Origin: Paragonimus westermani
Lineage: Eukaryota > Platyhelminthes > Trematoda > Plagiorchiida > Troglotrematidae
NCBI GenBank assembly: GCA_008508345.1
Contig: QNGE01003619.1
Location: forward strand, 1 to 64,000
Reading direction: 5' to 3'
DNA: 64,000 bases
Shown: in pieces, positions 14,000-28,400 of the stretch
How positions within the stretch are numbered: the stretch's first letter is position 1
Layout: each line of letters starts with the position of its first letter
Notes under the pieces: generated by a model
The model's input: the letters and a program-made list of their open reading frames with translations, nothing else
Database searches by the model: none
What the model was told of the DNA's origin: nothing
Translations under genes and position numbers: made by a program

Positions 14000-16900
14000 A
14001 GAAAATAGAGAGTAAAGGTATAAAAATGTTGACTGTCAAGACAACCGCAACACCAACACAAATTGTTTTCAAACCCACAAGGAGAATTCCCATACCGGAT
14101 AGCCAAAGCCCCAGGAGGTTGGAGGACGCTTTTCCGGTGGCTTCGAAAATTCGCGGAATACGTCTAAGACCCTAACTGTGTGTCTTGCTTGGAATGTGTT
14201 TTCCCACCGATGACGCTGGGTGCCGTCCGTCTGCCTCTGTGCGCGCCCTGGCATCTTCAGTTGCGCTTCCATTCACTTGGGAACCTGCTGCTTGATACAC
14301 AAAGCTATTGGTTTGCCAATCCCATGTAGTTCGTACTGCAACTACACGAATATTCTCATAAACAATGGGATGGAACAGGCATAGGCTGTTTGTTCATAGC
14401 CGAGGAGACTGATCAGGTTCTCGTTTGTTGCATTACAGATAGCTGTATAATGTTACAGGATCTGGATACAACGACTGTTAGAACCCCTTTTTCATTGTTG
14501 ATCAGCCAACATATAGGAACGGGAGTCCTAAGGACACCATCTTCTTTGGTAACTTTGTTTCCGATTATTTGGCTTGGCCATTTCATAGTCGTCGTACAAA
14601 GCAGTAACGCATGTAACTTCGACTTGACAGAAGTGGCCAAATCAGAAGAAAAACTCCATCAGGAAATGATGTGCTTGATGCTTGAGTTTAACCAAGGAGT
14701 TCCGTGGCTTTACAGGCAGCCATTGGTTGGGAGGCAGACGAAAACAACTTAGTTTGGTTGGTGATTAAGATAAAGAAATCCGGCTCGAGGAAAAGAGACA
14801 TCAGATGCTCGTACTTTTCACAAAAACTTGAGCTTTTAGCATCTGCCGTGCACTGGGTTCGCAAGAAATAAGTCACAGGAAGCTATATGTGGTAGACGGT
14901 GCTCTTCAGTGGTGGATGTGCTAGGGACCAACAGGCGAGGATAGCGGACTTCTTTTTCACAACACCGTAGCTACATGGTTTTGGTGTAATACGCCAAATC
15001 TGTCGTATTCTGAATCTGAGTTTCAATGATCTGACAGCTTTTGTAAGTGAGATAAGCAGGAATGGACGAAAGCTCAGTAATGCAAGACTACATCAAGGGT
15101 GGTCGGGAAGATGAACACGATGTATTAACATTCGAAGTTCAGCTATGTGGTTCATTGAGGTGTTCATTTACTAGAAACACTGTGACTTACATAGCAGCTA
15201 AACAGGTGTAATATTTGAGACGGCCACTTACGAGTAGTTTTTCACTTTTAAACACAGTTCTCCACAATGTAGGTTTTGAAAATGATGATCTATCAGCCAA
15301 CTATCAATTCGTTTGTGCACAATCATCAGCAAGGATATAGTGAGTTTTTCGTAGACGTATAAAATGTTATCACATTTAATGTGAAACTGTGCACAGTACT
15401 CTCGAACGTGATGATTGATAAGTTTACATGATTCCTAGAGCTGCACCGTAGTTTATCAAACGTGCCATTAAACAAACAAAAACTCGTAACTGATATATTA
15501 AAAAAGAGACGCGCAGACATCTACGGTGCTCGTGAATCAGCCTCACGTTATTCAAACCGTCTGATAATTTCTACTGAATGCGTCGGGTAAACAGATGCCC
15601 ACCCACGAAGAAACTTCTCACTTTAATTTCATGCGAATTCCATTCTGTTTATTAGATTCAAAGGGAAAGTTGACAGCTTTTTAATTATGTCATACTACAC
15701 CGGGTGAGGATAAAATTAGAAACCATTTTACATAATTGACTTTCTTCTCAATAGTTGTGCTGGAAGTAAACAAATAATTGTAAATGTTTGCTAGCAGCTA
15801 TTGTACATCCAAACGTCAATAGCTGTCGAACCAGTAATAATTTCACCTTATCAGTGGAACCAAATAAGCGTTGTTAGCAGTCTGTTTTCGTGTTATCTGC
15901 GACAATCATGTCATATATTAAATGTAGTCTACAATTCAGTACAGATGTATGAGCTGCAGTAAGTTTAAAGAGTCTTTGTCTACTTTAAAATCGTAGATAG
16001 TATATACTAACTTTTAACCAATAAAATGGAGATCTTGTACTCCCTCTGAGTGTTTATCACCAAGAAGGTAGTATGCACAACATATTAAATTATGTTTTAT
16101 TTTCAGGCTTACCAGGTGTGTTAAATGAATTAATTCTATTCGGTAAACGCTTCTTGAACTTCTAGCACAAAGCAAAACTATACTTGGAGGTGATTTCATG
16201 TCTACGTCACCTTTATATCCATTCAACTCATATCATTCACACACTATTACTTCTGTTTCAGTCTGTATCATTTTGGAATATCTTGATCTGTCGGATAACC
16301 ATAAGGTTGTTTGATAATATGTGTTAGAAAGACCTGCCGAACAATCACATTGCTAATCGAAAAACCAGTTATGAGTTATCTTTATTGAAGGAAACGCGCC
16401 GGTTTTCCCCACAAATTATATGACCAGAGAAAACGGTAATTTTGTTACACAACCCTAAAGACCTTAGTACTCTGCCCCTTTTGAGAACATGAATGCTTTT
16501 ATTCTACATCTTTTTTTAACTTCTGTTTGGAAGCCGCATTTCGGTTAGAAGCTTGCGCAAGTTGGGTGATCATCAAGAAATGACCGGCCGGCATTTGCCC
16601 AAGAAATTTTCCGGTGATCATCTGTTTCAGATTACGTTATTGCTCATGGTGGTCTTTGTTCAAAACAACCAAACATTACGCGTTGTAAGCATTTAAAAAA
16701 TGCACACCGATTATAGAGACGAGTCTACTCCGTGATCCCCTGTGATCTGTCCCCAATAATGGGAGAGAGCTTAACGCCATCGGTACCAAAACCACAGGTA
16801 CGGATTTTTGTTTGAATTGTGACCGTATACAAGTGAGGAGCTCCTGCTGTTAATAGACAGTGCCACTTACCGTGGCTAGAACAGGTACGGAGGACGACTG

Positions 16901-19900
16901 ATTGCACTGTACTACTTGAACCATCTAATTGGGATGGGAAAGCACTGGCTCATAAAAACTGGTTTTCTTAGTAGTGCCCCCAACAGTCCGGATATGTTTT
17001 ATTGATGATGCTTTTTGTTCACCAAGTAGCGTTTTGAAAGCAATTCAACAGGAAATCATTGGAACAGACACGTTATGTATACTGCCAAAATTAAATATCT
17101 TCCACTACCTCATAAGCAACCACCTGAATCTAACGCCAAACAGGTTAGTAAGAACTCTCGAACACCAAGCAGTATGAAAGCTCTATCAAAAATGTACTCA
17201 TCTGTGAGGCCTTCGTTTGCTATTTCTATTCTTAGAAAAACTATCTTAAAAACGTACGAAGGAAGCAAGTGTTGCTAGTAACACTTCTGTTGAGACTTAC
17301 CTATATTTTACAGAAGACGGGTGTTTATTTGTATCCTCTCTGTCAAACAGTTTATTTGAAAACTTTGTGATTCTTGGTGCAACATTAATGTGGGTTATCT
17401 AATAACATTCAACGTCTATCCTGTGTCCTGAAGCTACTAAATTTTGGAGTCTAGAATGCATGTTATAACAATGGTTCATGCCTTTTGGTACGCCAGTGCG
17501 TGTTCAACATAAAATTCATGGCATTGTTCATAACTGCTGAACAGATGGCGCATAGGAGTAAGTAATGCGGGTTGTGCGTATTATTTTAAAGACGAATTAA
17601 AGGGCTACGTTCTTAGGGCAAAATCTGAGCAGTAAGTGCTAGACAAGATAATGAATCGATATTGTCAGATAGACCGTCTAGCTCAAAAATAGAAGATTTT
17701 GGTGAAGACAGTGTTTGCACGATTGCACACCTGACTTAATTTTATCCAATCAAAATGTCTATGTATGCGCTAACTGACTCGAAGTTGGTTGATTGGATCA
17801 AACTAGGAAGTCATGCGTTCAGTTGTTTCTGATTATTTCTTCTGTAATGTCTCTGAATCTGGTCAATTCGTTTATTTTTTTAGCCGTACTTTTCTGCCTA
17901 ATATGAATAGTTTTCAGCTTAATGGTAAACTATTTGTCACAAAAAGGCCAACGATAGAAGACCCCTTATATTCAAGTTATTCAGGGGCTTATTCCTCATT
18001 CAGTGACGTGCCTTGGCTTAACCTACTTTGGAGTTTCAGCACATGAACGTCTAATCGATATCACAGTGAACTTCATGCATGAAACTTCAAGTGGACCACT
18101 GCTGGTTCATTCAACAAATACCGAAAACTTTAGACTGAGCGCAATTTACCTAACGTGATGTCCTTGTTTTCGAAAACGGAACACGAAGTTTGCTATATCT
18201 ATACCTGTGAAATAAACTGTGACTTCCCTTTCATTTCAACAAACGATGATATGCTTTTCCTTTCCGTGAGTAGCTTACTGGTTAACCGCTGAACACATTG
18301 TAATCATCGTTTATGTAGTTTTTGTGTTATATTTGTGTCAAAATGAACAGTCGTCACTTGTTACATCCCTCAATAAAATGCACAAGAGACATCAACGGTA
18401 AACAGTTTCCATTAGATTACCAAACGACATAAATTAATGACATTTCTCCAATTACTTAGCATGCTTTCCCTGTGAATATTACATACGTGGGGAAGTACAT
18501 TGTTCAATATTTGTTGACAGGCCGTTTTGTTTACGCGTTGGTACAACGGCCGCAATTGATCACTCTGCATTGTCCGGCCGCAGTATCCCGTTTACAAGCG
18601 TGCTGCTAATTCTCGATAGCATCGTTGTTTTCACTATGGCAAACACAAACATTGTATCCGTGATGAGCTTTTACCCTTGATAAAGTTCACTAAAGCACTT
18701 GGCCGTGGAATCAGTGCGCTGTTATGTTTTTTTGTGACAGTCACTAATGGACACTATCCAAATAACCGAAATGTTACCGTGAATTGCCTTTTTGCGTTTT
18801 GTGATCATACTGCAACTCAAGCTTGAAAGTCACGGGTGCATTAGTTCAAACCGAAAAACCAGCGAGTAACGGGAATAAAAACGTGAGTACAACTGGATTG
18901 CAACAGAGTAAAGTGAAAAGTTTCTAACCATTGTGGAGTTTTCATAAATATCACTATTAAACAAGGTGCTATACGAAATAGTCGTCATTAGTGATTATAT
19001 TTGTCGAGACTGGTCGTCATGGTTGTAACTGTCAGGTGAACGTGTACCATTTTGGCGAAACATAGCCAAAGATTAAAGGTTGCTAAACAAAAACGCTTGA
19101 GACATTATTCTGGATTTTTAAAATACTTTCGAGACTTGTACTTCAGTTAACTTGATTAGTGGTAGAGTCAAAAGGTACATTAGAAAATCCGGGTTTTGAA
19201 TTATAAGTTGAACTGTTCACACCGAACGGTATGAACAACAACTAACAAGTTTGAAGCAGAACCGTAAATTTGAACGTGACAAGTATTTGATCATTTGATA
19301 TTCTCAATGACTGAGAGTAGACGTGTGATAAGCAGACCGAGTGCTCAAGGAGAAACACTTGGGTAAGAAATGTACGAACCTGTTGAATTTGTCATATAAG
19401 TTTAAACTTGTCTGTAGTTAGTTTTATTGGACGTTTTGCCAAGGTCCCCCAGATGGTTATTTGCAGCATAAAACTAAAAAATTTCGTGAGTCTTCTAGAA
19501 AGACAAGAATTACATCTTACAAGGTTGGGTTTCCCTTAACATTCTAGTAAGAAGTCAGCAAATACCATTTTATAACTGAAACTTCTGCAACATAAACACA
19601 CTAAGTCTGTTGAGGGGTCTTACAATATTTCCATCAATTAAATAATTTTCCAAAATATTTGATGAAAACCAAGCTTATAGACAAAAATTCAATAGGTGGC
19701 TGCAAAACTACAAAAAAAGTTCAGATTCAACGTTTTGTAGATGTAAATAAGAGGTGAAAAGAAATAAGTAGACGGAAACCTTCATGAAGTCGTTAACCGT
19801 AATTTTTTCAGCAGTGATCAATGGAACACGTCTAAATAACATTCTGCCAGACATGAACACTTGCCAACTTGTGAGAATTGACTCGATTGTCATGGCGAAG

Positions 19901-20571
19901 TACTTTTCTTCCCTTCTATCACAACAAACTTTTTCCAAATGATTCCTCTCTACTGTTGAATAAATTCCGCGGGACACTCTAGCAAGTGGTTTGTTATTGT
20001 CTAAGGATTTATCTCACGGCACGTGCCAAACAACGAACCAAGCTGCGAAAAATATCGATTTTATTGGGTATATTGAGCTAAGTGTACATGAAGCAAATTA
20101 TTCAAACCTGATTTAATTAACAAAGGTACTATGAATGTTATGGACTTGGGGTATACTAGTACAGACGATGGCACTTGTTAACAGCCTGCTAGCAAATCAT
20201 TGAGATTGAAGATTGGGATATGTGCCCACACACTCGACTTTGGAATCAAAGGGAGGCATTACAGTATCTGCATGTGGCTCGACGGAGATTTTGGGTTAGT
20301 GGCAGGAACTAAATGAAAGCCTACACAAATCTTTGATGCTTACCGATGTTCGGCTAGTCCTACTCAATCAACGTCCACTGAAGTGACCGCAAATAAAACC
20401 GTTATTTTCAGACATCCGAGAAGTTGATATGGACGCAAACAAGCTCAAAATGTAAGGCGTGATCGAAACAAGTAAACGTACATAGAATCGAATTTGAACT
20501 GTTTGAGGCAGGATGAGGCTGTATTGTTAGCGTCGTTTGCTTTACGTTCGTGTAATCGAGGTACATGTTCT

Positions 20572-20584
20572 GGGGGGGGGCGGG
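20572..20584 (+). repeat. G-run (nine G, C, three G)
   Basis: Nine consecutive G residues, then C, then GGG. It is a simple sequence tract in AT-rich surroundings. It has too few separate G-blocks to be a textbook four-tract quadruplex, and no gene is attached to it. Confidence 0.8.
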
Positions 20585-22444
20585 TTCTGGCTCAAAGGTG
20601 TTCATGTTTCTTTTTACAAGACTGTCCCTTGAGCCCCTCTTTCTGAAGAAAGCGGTCCTCAGGTGTCCTCATGTTGCATAAGTTTGGTTCACGTGTATAA
20701 CGACTAGCCGAAGGCAAAGCTTTCCTCTTCCATTTTTACAGAAAAATGGATGGAAGGCTGCACTGATAAACAAGTTCGCCGGATACTCCAAACCATGGAC
20801 TCACGAATAGCTATCTACAAGGTGGTGCCTCTGGAACAACGCCAGTCCACACTTACGCATGTACACTGGGTAGAGCGAAATTTATGTGCATCGCTGTGTA
20901 TAAAAAAGTAAACACGTGCGTAAAAGTCAATTCTTATTTGTGCCAACTATACGTAAATGATCATCTTTTGCAGATGTAAATTTGCCCTGACCAATGAACG
21001 ATATCTACCAGCACACACGTTAAGAATGTTGTGGTGAGAAGTTGGTTTGCTTGAAAAAAATGCACATCACATCCCATTTTCTTCGAGACGCAGATTTCAG
21101 GTGTTGTCAGTGTACACTTTAGTCTAAGTTTGGGAGTCAGTCTCACTGATCTATATATCCATATGTATCTTCCTATCAGTTAATAACTATAGTTGCAACT
21201 GTTCTAGTTGGTGTTAGTGTAGCACCTATGAAATAAACTTCCGTTGACAAGATCAGTGAAACAGTAAGCTTATGCACTTTGGAACACTGATTGCGATAGA
21301 TTACACACTGATCTACAATTCAGTGTAAAGGCCATAAAGCTATTTCTGTCCCAATGTTTTGATCCGTTTTGATCATTCACGGTGAAGTGCCCCTAAGAAA
21401 AGCGCTTATGTTGAATTGCACCAATCGTGCTGTAAGATATTCTGGAACAGCCTTGTCTAATGATTGAGCCACTTACAGTGGATTAAAAACCACACCTATC
21501 TAGTGTGCACCTTCCTTTATCTTGTGCTGTAAATCACGTCAAATATTCTTTATAAGAACACTCGATAAATTACAGCCTAGCGAATATGAGACCAAAGAGC
21601 TGGTTTGACTAGATTTCATAATTCCAAACAAACTCATCAGTGACGGCTCTGAACTTCTATTGGATTCCATAGAGCGACACGACCAAGATGCTCAGGCGTA
21701 ACAAGTGAGATAAACGGCCCCGCCAGAAGCCTAGAACTTTCACACTTTGAACAGTTACACACCCAAACCGATGTCACCTATGGAATTCACCTAATGACTC
21801 GACAGGTTGGCTGCCTAAACAGGATTTCTCAAACATTTTAGAGAGGAATCTATGAACGCTAGTGATAAGCATTGAAAATGTATAATTGGTCAGTTTTACT
21901 CAGTCTAGACAAATTGCACATTTTGCATCTATGTGAATTACGAATACAAAAACTGTTGTTTTTATAAAACACAGATTTTGCTACCCGGTTGGGTTCCAAA
22001 TGAAACAGCATAGAAACTTGATAGCTTTTGGATAAACCTGCACGTGTTTTACTCCTTCACAAACTGTTCATGTCACGACGGCATGCATCTCGAGTTCTCA
22101 AGCTTGTTGACCATGAAAGATCGTTCACGCAATTAAGTGGTTATCGTTCACGTTGCAGCTGTTTGAGACGTGACATTAGATACACGCCGGTAGAAATAGG
22201 GTGAGGATAATTTTCCAGGTTCATTCATTATTTTCCAAGATTTCTGTTTGCACACACTGACACCAAACCGTTACAACAAACAAAATCCCGCACTGACTGA
22301 TGAATGGGCTTTAAGACAAAAATAAAACGCCTGTTTTGTTCATTTGAAACACCCTAAGCATTTATTCCAGAAAACTATGGAGTGATCAAGCATACTACGT
22401 GTTTTCATTACAGGGCAAACTAGGTAATGTTTTCATGAAGCCGC

Positions 22445-22461
22445 GGGGGTGGGGGGGGTGG
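22445..22461 (+). repeat. G-rich tract
   Basis: Five G, T, eight G, T, two G, preceded by CCGC. The eight-G block could supply two short tracts, so a quadruplex is conceivable on the plus strand. No adjacent gene or promoter is visible. Confidence 0.75.
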
Positions 22462-25400
22462 AACAATAAGAAGTAACGAGTTCAACCGAACTGAGGTGTG
22501 TCATAGATGGGATAAGAAGCAACGTTTCGACATAATTACGCCACATTCATACAGCAAGCAGAATCCTGAAGGTGTGACCAGCCGTGAGGTGGGTGATTCA
22601 CAGTAGTCGCAAGATGTGAACAGAACCGAATCCGGAAACATACAGATTCCGCAGCCCTATTTCACGGTTTTTATGGCAAATTACATAAAACAGTTGCCTG
22701 GTTTGATAGAGTGGCACAATTTGTTAAAATGTAGCTTGTGTTTTTACTGGTAATTCCATTGTGATTTCAGAGTCGACGGTATCAATGCTCGCGCCCGATT
22801 AAGGGTCCGGTAGTGTAGACCACATGCTTAAATCTCCAGTAAGACTGCGTGTATGTAGAACTAGCAGATGTCGGCGCTTTGAATTTTGAGGTGATAAAGA
22901 GTGATGAAAGTGAATGAAAGCTGATGCTTCGTTTGTTGATACAGATGGTACTTTGAATGGCAATTTTGTCCTCTGAATGGTTGGCAACCTTAGGGCTTCC
23001 TAATATTTTATACTTCTCTTCCTCCTCTAAAATAGTGTGAAGAAGCAACGTGTTCTTTCAGTTGTCCAAGCCGGCTAGTTTGCAAAGGTCACTTGTATAT
23101 GACTGGCACCACATCGACGATTTTATCAAGTGTGCACATTATCCTGTGCTTCTGTTGGTCGTGTCGTTATTGATTGCATTTTGCAATGGTATGCTGGATC
23201 TTCTGCACTGATTATTCAAGGTATTACCATGTTTTACTCTGAACAGACTCACCCACAGGGCGTAAAATCGGTAGTTGAGATGCAAACGTTGCGGGTACTT
23301 CACTACGAACCGAGGCTAAAGCGAGTAAGCCTTCCGGTTGACTGGCATATTCAGCGGCTGCACAAAATATGTCGCTCACATGCTGACCATGTGCTGCAAC
23401 GTCCTAATTTTAACCTTCATCACGACGATTCCCGCAGACAATAGTGCCAATTTGGCTCACGACAAATGTCTGTGGATAATAGGTGAACGTTCAAACTGAC
23501 TACCAAATTTATTGTCTCGGTATCGGCACAAAACCTCGTTCTGCGAGATGGTTGTAGGCCCAGATGATGAGTTGACAAAAGAAACTTCCTAGCCAGTGAA
23601 ATTTCACTCATTGGTTGCACTGTGTATGTTTAGAACTGAGATATCATGAATCTTCATCTTATGCAATTTGGTTTGGCTCAGGAATTATGACCTCAGTGGA
23701 TCATATGACATCGGAATCAAAAGATTTCGTCATCTTGCTTCTTCAGTATCTAAAAAAATGGCAAAAGATGTGTTAGTATTCGGTGTAGAGGACAGACAAG
23801 ACATTATGTTACACCCAGGGGTGTATAAACAATGCGCAATACCAGGCTCTTTCTACGTCCTAAATTTGTTTGGAAATCATTGTAGAAATCCAAAACGCTT
23901 TTTAAATCCCTGTAAGGTCTGTTATGCGGATAACGACAGATAACACTGCTTGCCGGAAAATGATTGATCACTTGCTACGAGTCATAAGAAAACATTGGAT
24001 GCTAGCTAGAAGATGCCTCTTCATTGTTACGAATATCCACCATATGATTTGAGGTTGTAAATTGCCTCATCCTATTTCAGATGGCACAAACCACTGTAAT
24101 GCTTTTAAAATACAGAGTAAGCCTACTTAAGTTAAATATGAAACTGGTTCATCCGAATCTGCTTTTGGTTTATACACTTCCCCGAACACATTTGGATCCC
24201 GAAAAATCATCGTCATATCATTTAATTGCTATTCAGCTGATAAGTTAGTGCCTTCGTGACATAACAGGAATATTTGCGTTGGCTGGTTCTCGTTGAAACT
24301 ATCCGCACCCCACATTATTCTTCTGATTTCACTGATTGTGAAACCAAGTCGTTGATAAGATGGCCTTTCACCTTTCTAAACTTTTACACTTCTCTCGATG
24401 TGGAATGAACTAGTTTTCATTGCTACTATACAAAACTCCTTCTAATTAATCAACCGTGTGGTCGTAGTGGTGGCTCACTGGACCCGTTTTACAGTCCATG
24501 TCTAGTGCATCACTTTAAAAAAAACAGTTTCTGCTGCAAGTGTTAAAATTGAGAAGGGGCCGAGAAATTTTTGGTGGGTAGTTTAGAAGCAACGGAGGTC
24601 CGAGGGAAAGTTTTCAAAAATACAGATTCTGTAACTTCTTGACACTGTGTTTCTAAAACGAAAGACAATCACGTTTGCGACAAAACACTAAATAACTTGT
24701 CTGGTGATGAACAATACTTATACATTACATACTCGACTTAAGCAATATTGGGACTAAATTCTAAACTGCATGGATTACAAAGAGGACATTTCACAGAGAG
24801 ACTCCGATCTCTTTTCTATCCATGAAATGAATATAAGTGCGTGCTTCTAAAACTCTCATTTCTGTTGATGGAATATAAAATTGTTAGCTTGTTGTCGGTA
24901 CCGGTAAGTTTGAGCTCAAAATGGAGGTACCGCTTTTCCAGTAGACAGCAGTTCACTGTATACCCAGTTGTTTATGTCTGCTGATTTGTTGAATCCAGCT
25001 GGTGTTCACACGGTAGTGATCTACAAGCGTATGGAAAACTACTTACCGAACTTTGTTTTTGGGGAAATAGAGCGATTAAAGTTTGTGAAGAAAACAAAAA
25101 ACATTCGACAATGAATAAACGGGACCAGGGAGAAAGTTTCTGGCGCACACCGAACAGTGAATTGGATTGAAGGGGCATACCGACAAATGTGTACAGGTGG
25201 TGGTTAAGTAAGTGACCAGGAAGTTTTTGTTGTCGACCGTTTTCACAACAGCACATAATAAGGAGAGAATAGGCGCTCCCGATCGAATTAATAACGGTTA
25301 CTAAACCGAGCTTTTCGTTCCGGTAGCCGTTGCATTAAAATTTAAGAAGCTTTCCACAATCTTGTTAACTGTCAGTTTCGATCATCCAAGGTTTCAGTTG

Positions 25401-28400
25401 TACTATTACAGGGTAGATAACCTTTTCATAGAAACACATGCCGAATTCAAGAGAAGGGCTTATTTTCAAATTTTGAAGGACTTTAAAGTTATAATTCTAG
25501 GTATCCACAAAATACCAATGTGGAATAATGCTTCGTGAAAACAACTTGCCAAAATTACTTGAAACGTACGACACCCACAGAACAGCCAAGTTATTCACAA
25601 CACATTTGGGCCTTTCTCATCTGTGAGTCCGCTTATCACGTTTGTTTGCCAAAACCAATGTTTCAGGCTGTCCTACATCAAGCCATAGTTTGCCTTGTTT
25701 AAGGAGAGCAATCGTTTATAAACATACAAAGTTTAGTTTTCCAAAAGCGCTTCAAATGTTTCCGATCAGAACAATAGTTCATCAGACGTATTTTATCAAG
25801 ACTACAGTTGTTTCTGACGTTTTTGGGATTACACCATAATTAACTATACGGGTTTATAGGCTTCTTGTTTGGTTGCGAGGGGTAGAATATATGTACAAAC
25901 AATGAGCTGGCTCGATAAATCAATTTCTGCACGAGGTTTTACAAATACAAAAACGAGTACAGGTGAGTGAATTGTTAAGTTAAATGAAAAAACGTGGGGC
26001 ACTGCCTCAAAACCCATTCAAATGAGGTTAGGAAACCTAGGAAACAAGGCAGTCTGGCCACCTATCGGTTGCTTGAATATTACAGTGTAAAAGTTTACTT
26101 AGTTTGGCTCCAACTACAAAGTTAGCCGGCGAGTTCAAAAAGAAACTGGGGTTAAGCGTAAACTGAAATCATCCCCATCCAATTCTGCCAGCCGGAAAAT
26201 CTTGTTTGCCCAAGAGATAAGTTACATTATGCTGGGCACCGCGGTCCCCATCTGACTGAAATCTTTTGGTTAATTATTTTCAGGATTCTGATAACCACAG
26301 GCGAGATGAATGTGAACAGATTAAATCACTCAGATCAGAGGAGTAATCTACAGGGTGGCTGGATAATTCATCAATTTTCTTTTTCAAACAGACCGTAAAA
26401 CGGATATTTACTGAGTGTATTCAAATAAAACGCTTAAATATCCTTCGATTTATTCCAAACTGTAGTAACACATTGTTTAGAGTAATATACCAGCGGTGAC
26501 CTGAACTCCTTGCTAATAAGAAAAATTGTTAACCTACTTCGGCTGGAGACCATATAACTGTGTAAGGCCATCCAGTTTCACATCCTAACTAAAATCTTGG
26601 CTCTGGAATATAATAATTAAGAAATTGTTTTTTAAACGCTAAATATGAAATTACCACAGGCACTTGACAACAGTCTATAAATCTCTTCGTTATCCGCGCC
26701 TCAGAATGCGAATAACAATAGTGCACGTATATCGTTGTGCACGTTACTAAACGCTTCATCTGTACAGTTCACTTGTCAAGTTGTAATTCGAACGAGAGGC
26801 GCCGACCACTTACTGGAGATCCAGTATGTTGAAATTAGTTGAATCACTTACTGAAGTACTGGTACTAGTGTTATCACTGAATGAAAACTAACATACAGAG
26901 TACAAAACTAACTTTTCATGGCCACTGGGAATGGGACATCAATCAACATAAATCAACATTTCCGTAAGGAGGTACTGAACCGTCAGGATTGGTTAGCAGA
27001 CGAATTATTATGTCAACAAGATATGGTTGTAAGTTGACGTTCACGGGTAATCGTGATGACAGATCGGTTCCGGTAGAGTTAAAAATTTGTGACAAACAAA
27101 GCAGGAAGGGATAGCCTGTTACTGAGGACTGAGAACTAAAAACTGACTGATTAACTGGACTTGACATTAGTAGACGGTACCGTTGCAAACGTCCTGGTGA
27201 AAGCAGATCATTTTCTGGGGTCGAATGAGAACTACATGTCCAGTTCAAAAGTATGCATCCGCACCTGAGTAGCAGGTTGACAGACAATCGGGAGTCGGTC
27301 TGCAGACAACAGAAGTTCATGAATAGACAGCTCTTCGAGAAAGTCACGTGTGTAGATATTAGGGATAACCTGTTTTGATAAAATTATGTTGAGCTAGTAG
27401 AGGTACACAATTATTTTACAACTTACTCTCAAGACTTGTTCAATCCTTTTAATGCAAACTGCTTGTGCACGTTTTGCTGGCATCGAAGTTACAGACTATA
27501 TTGAAAAATAGCATTTATATATGCTCTAATCTTGTCAACATTACTTAAATTGAGTATCTTCAAAAATTACAAATATATCCAATTCAACGTTATGCTTATT
27601 TTGACGCAACCTATATCATCCTTGTAGTCACAGTAACATTTGAAAATGGGCGTTCCAGGAGCCAGGCCTTACCTACATTGTCGCTTACAATCAGTTTAGC
27701 AAATTAATTCTTCCGCAGTTCTTCTTCGATATGCTATATGTCAAAAGTGAAAACAGCCAACTGAAATTATTACAGTGGGACAATAGACATTGTTTGCAAG
27801 AATGTAATTCCCTCACTTGTCGTGCATTTGAAGCTTCGGAAAAAAGATGATCACCAGCTAAAAGAAGTTGCCACGTACAAAAATTCAAGCACACTGTTTT
27901 TACTGCATGTAAAAAAAGTTTTCTGAATGCACCATCCTTTAGGTTCCCGAAATAAGTCTATGTGTACAAATCGATATCCGCCCAGCTGGCTGTTCCCAGT
28001 TGGTTACTGATCGAAGCAAGGCTTGAAGACAATGATCCTGTTAACAGAATTTTGTCCATACATTTAGAAGAATTGCCGACCAAAACGCTTTCTTTCGGTA
28101 TTCAAGGATAGTCACCAGTTATTTTATCCAGCACAAAATGATACATATGATAGGAAACTAAAACTAACACCGAACCTGAAATAATTTGGAGCGAACAGTC
28201 TTCTAGATGATATTGCTGAACGATCATATCCCATACCGTTTTGTTATACCTAGTTCAGGAAAGTGGGGTGTATTAAAGAGGCTTGTTGCTGAATCTGGCT
28301 TGCTGTACCACAGTGGATTGAAAAACTCTTGGAATCACTTCGTTATAACTGTGATTTCAAGGGTATGGACCTAGCTGGTACGGTTTACCATTAAAAAAGA

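Noticed and set aside
14390..14752. 120-codon plus-strand open frame with a hydrophobic stretch
   Set aside because: No family resemblance, no clear splice context, and a minus-strand frame of similar quality covers the same bases.
26943..27347. 134-codon minus-strand open frame as a coding exon
   Set aside because: Serine- and leucine-rich without any recognisable motif. A frame of this length can occur by chance in 64 kb on six frames. Left unannotated for lack of support.
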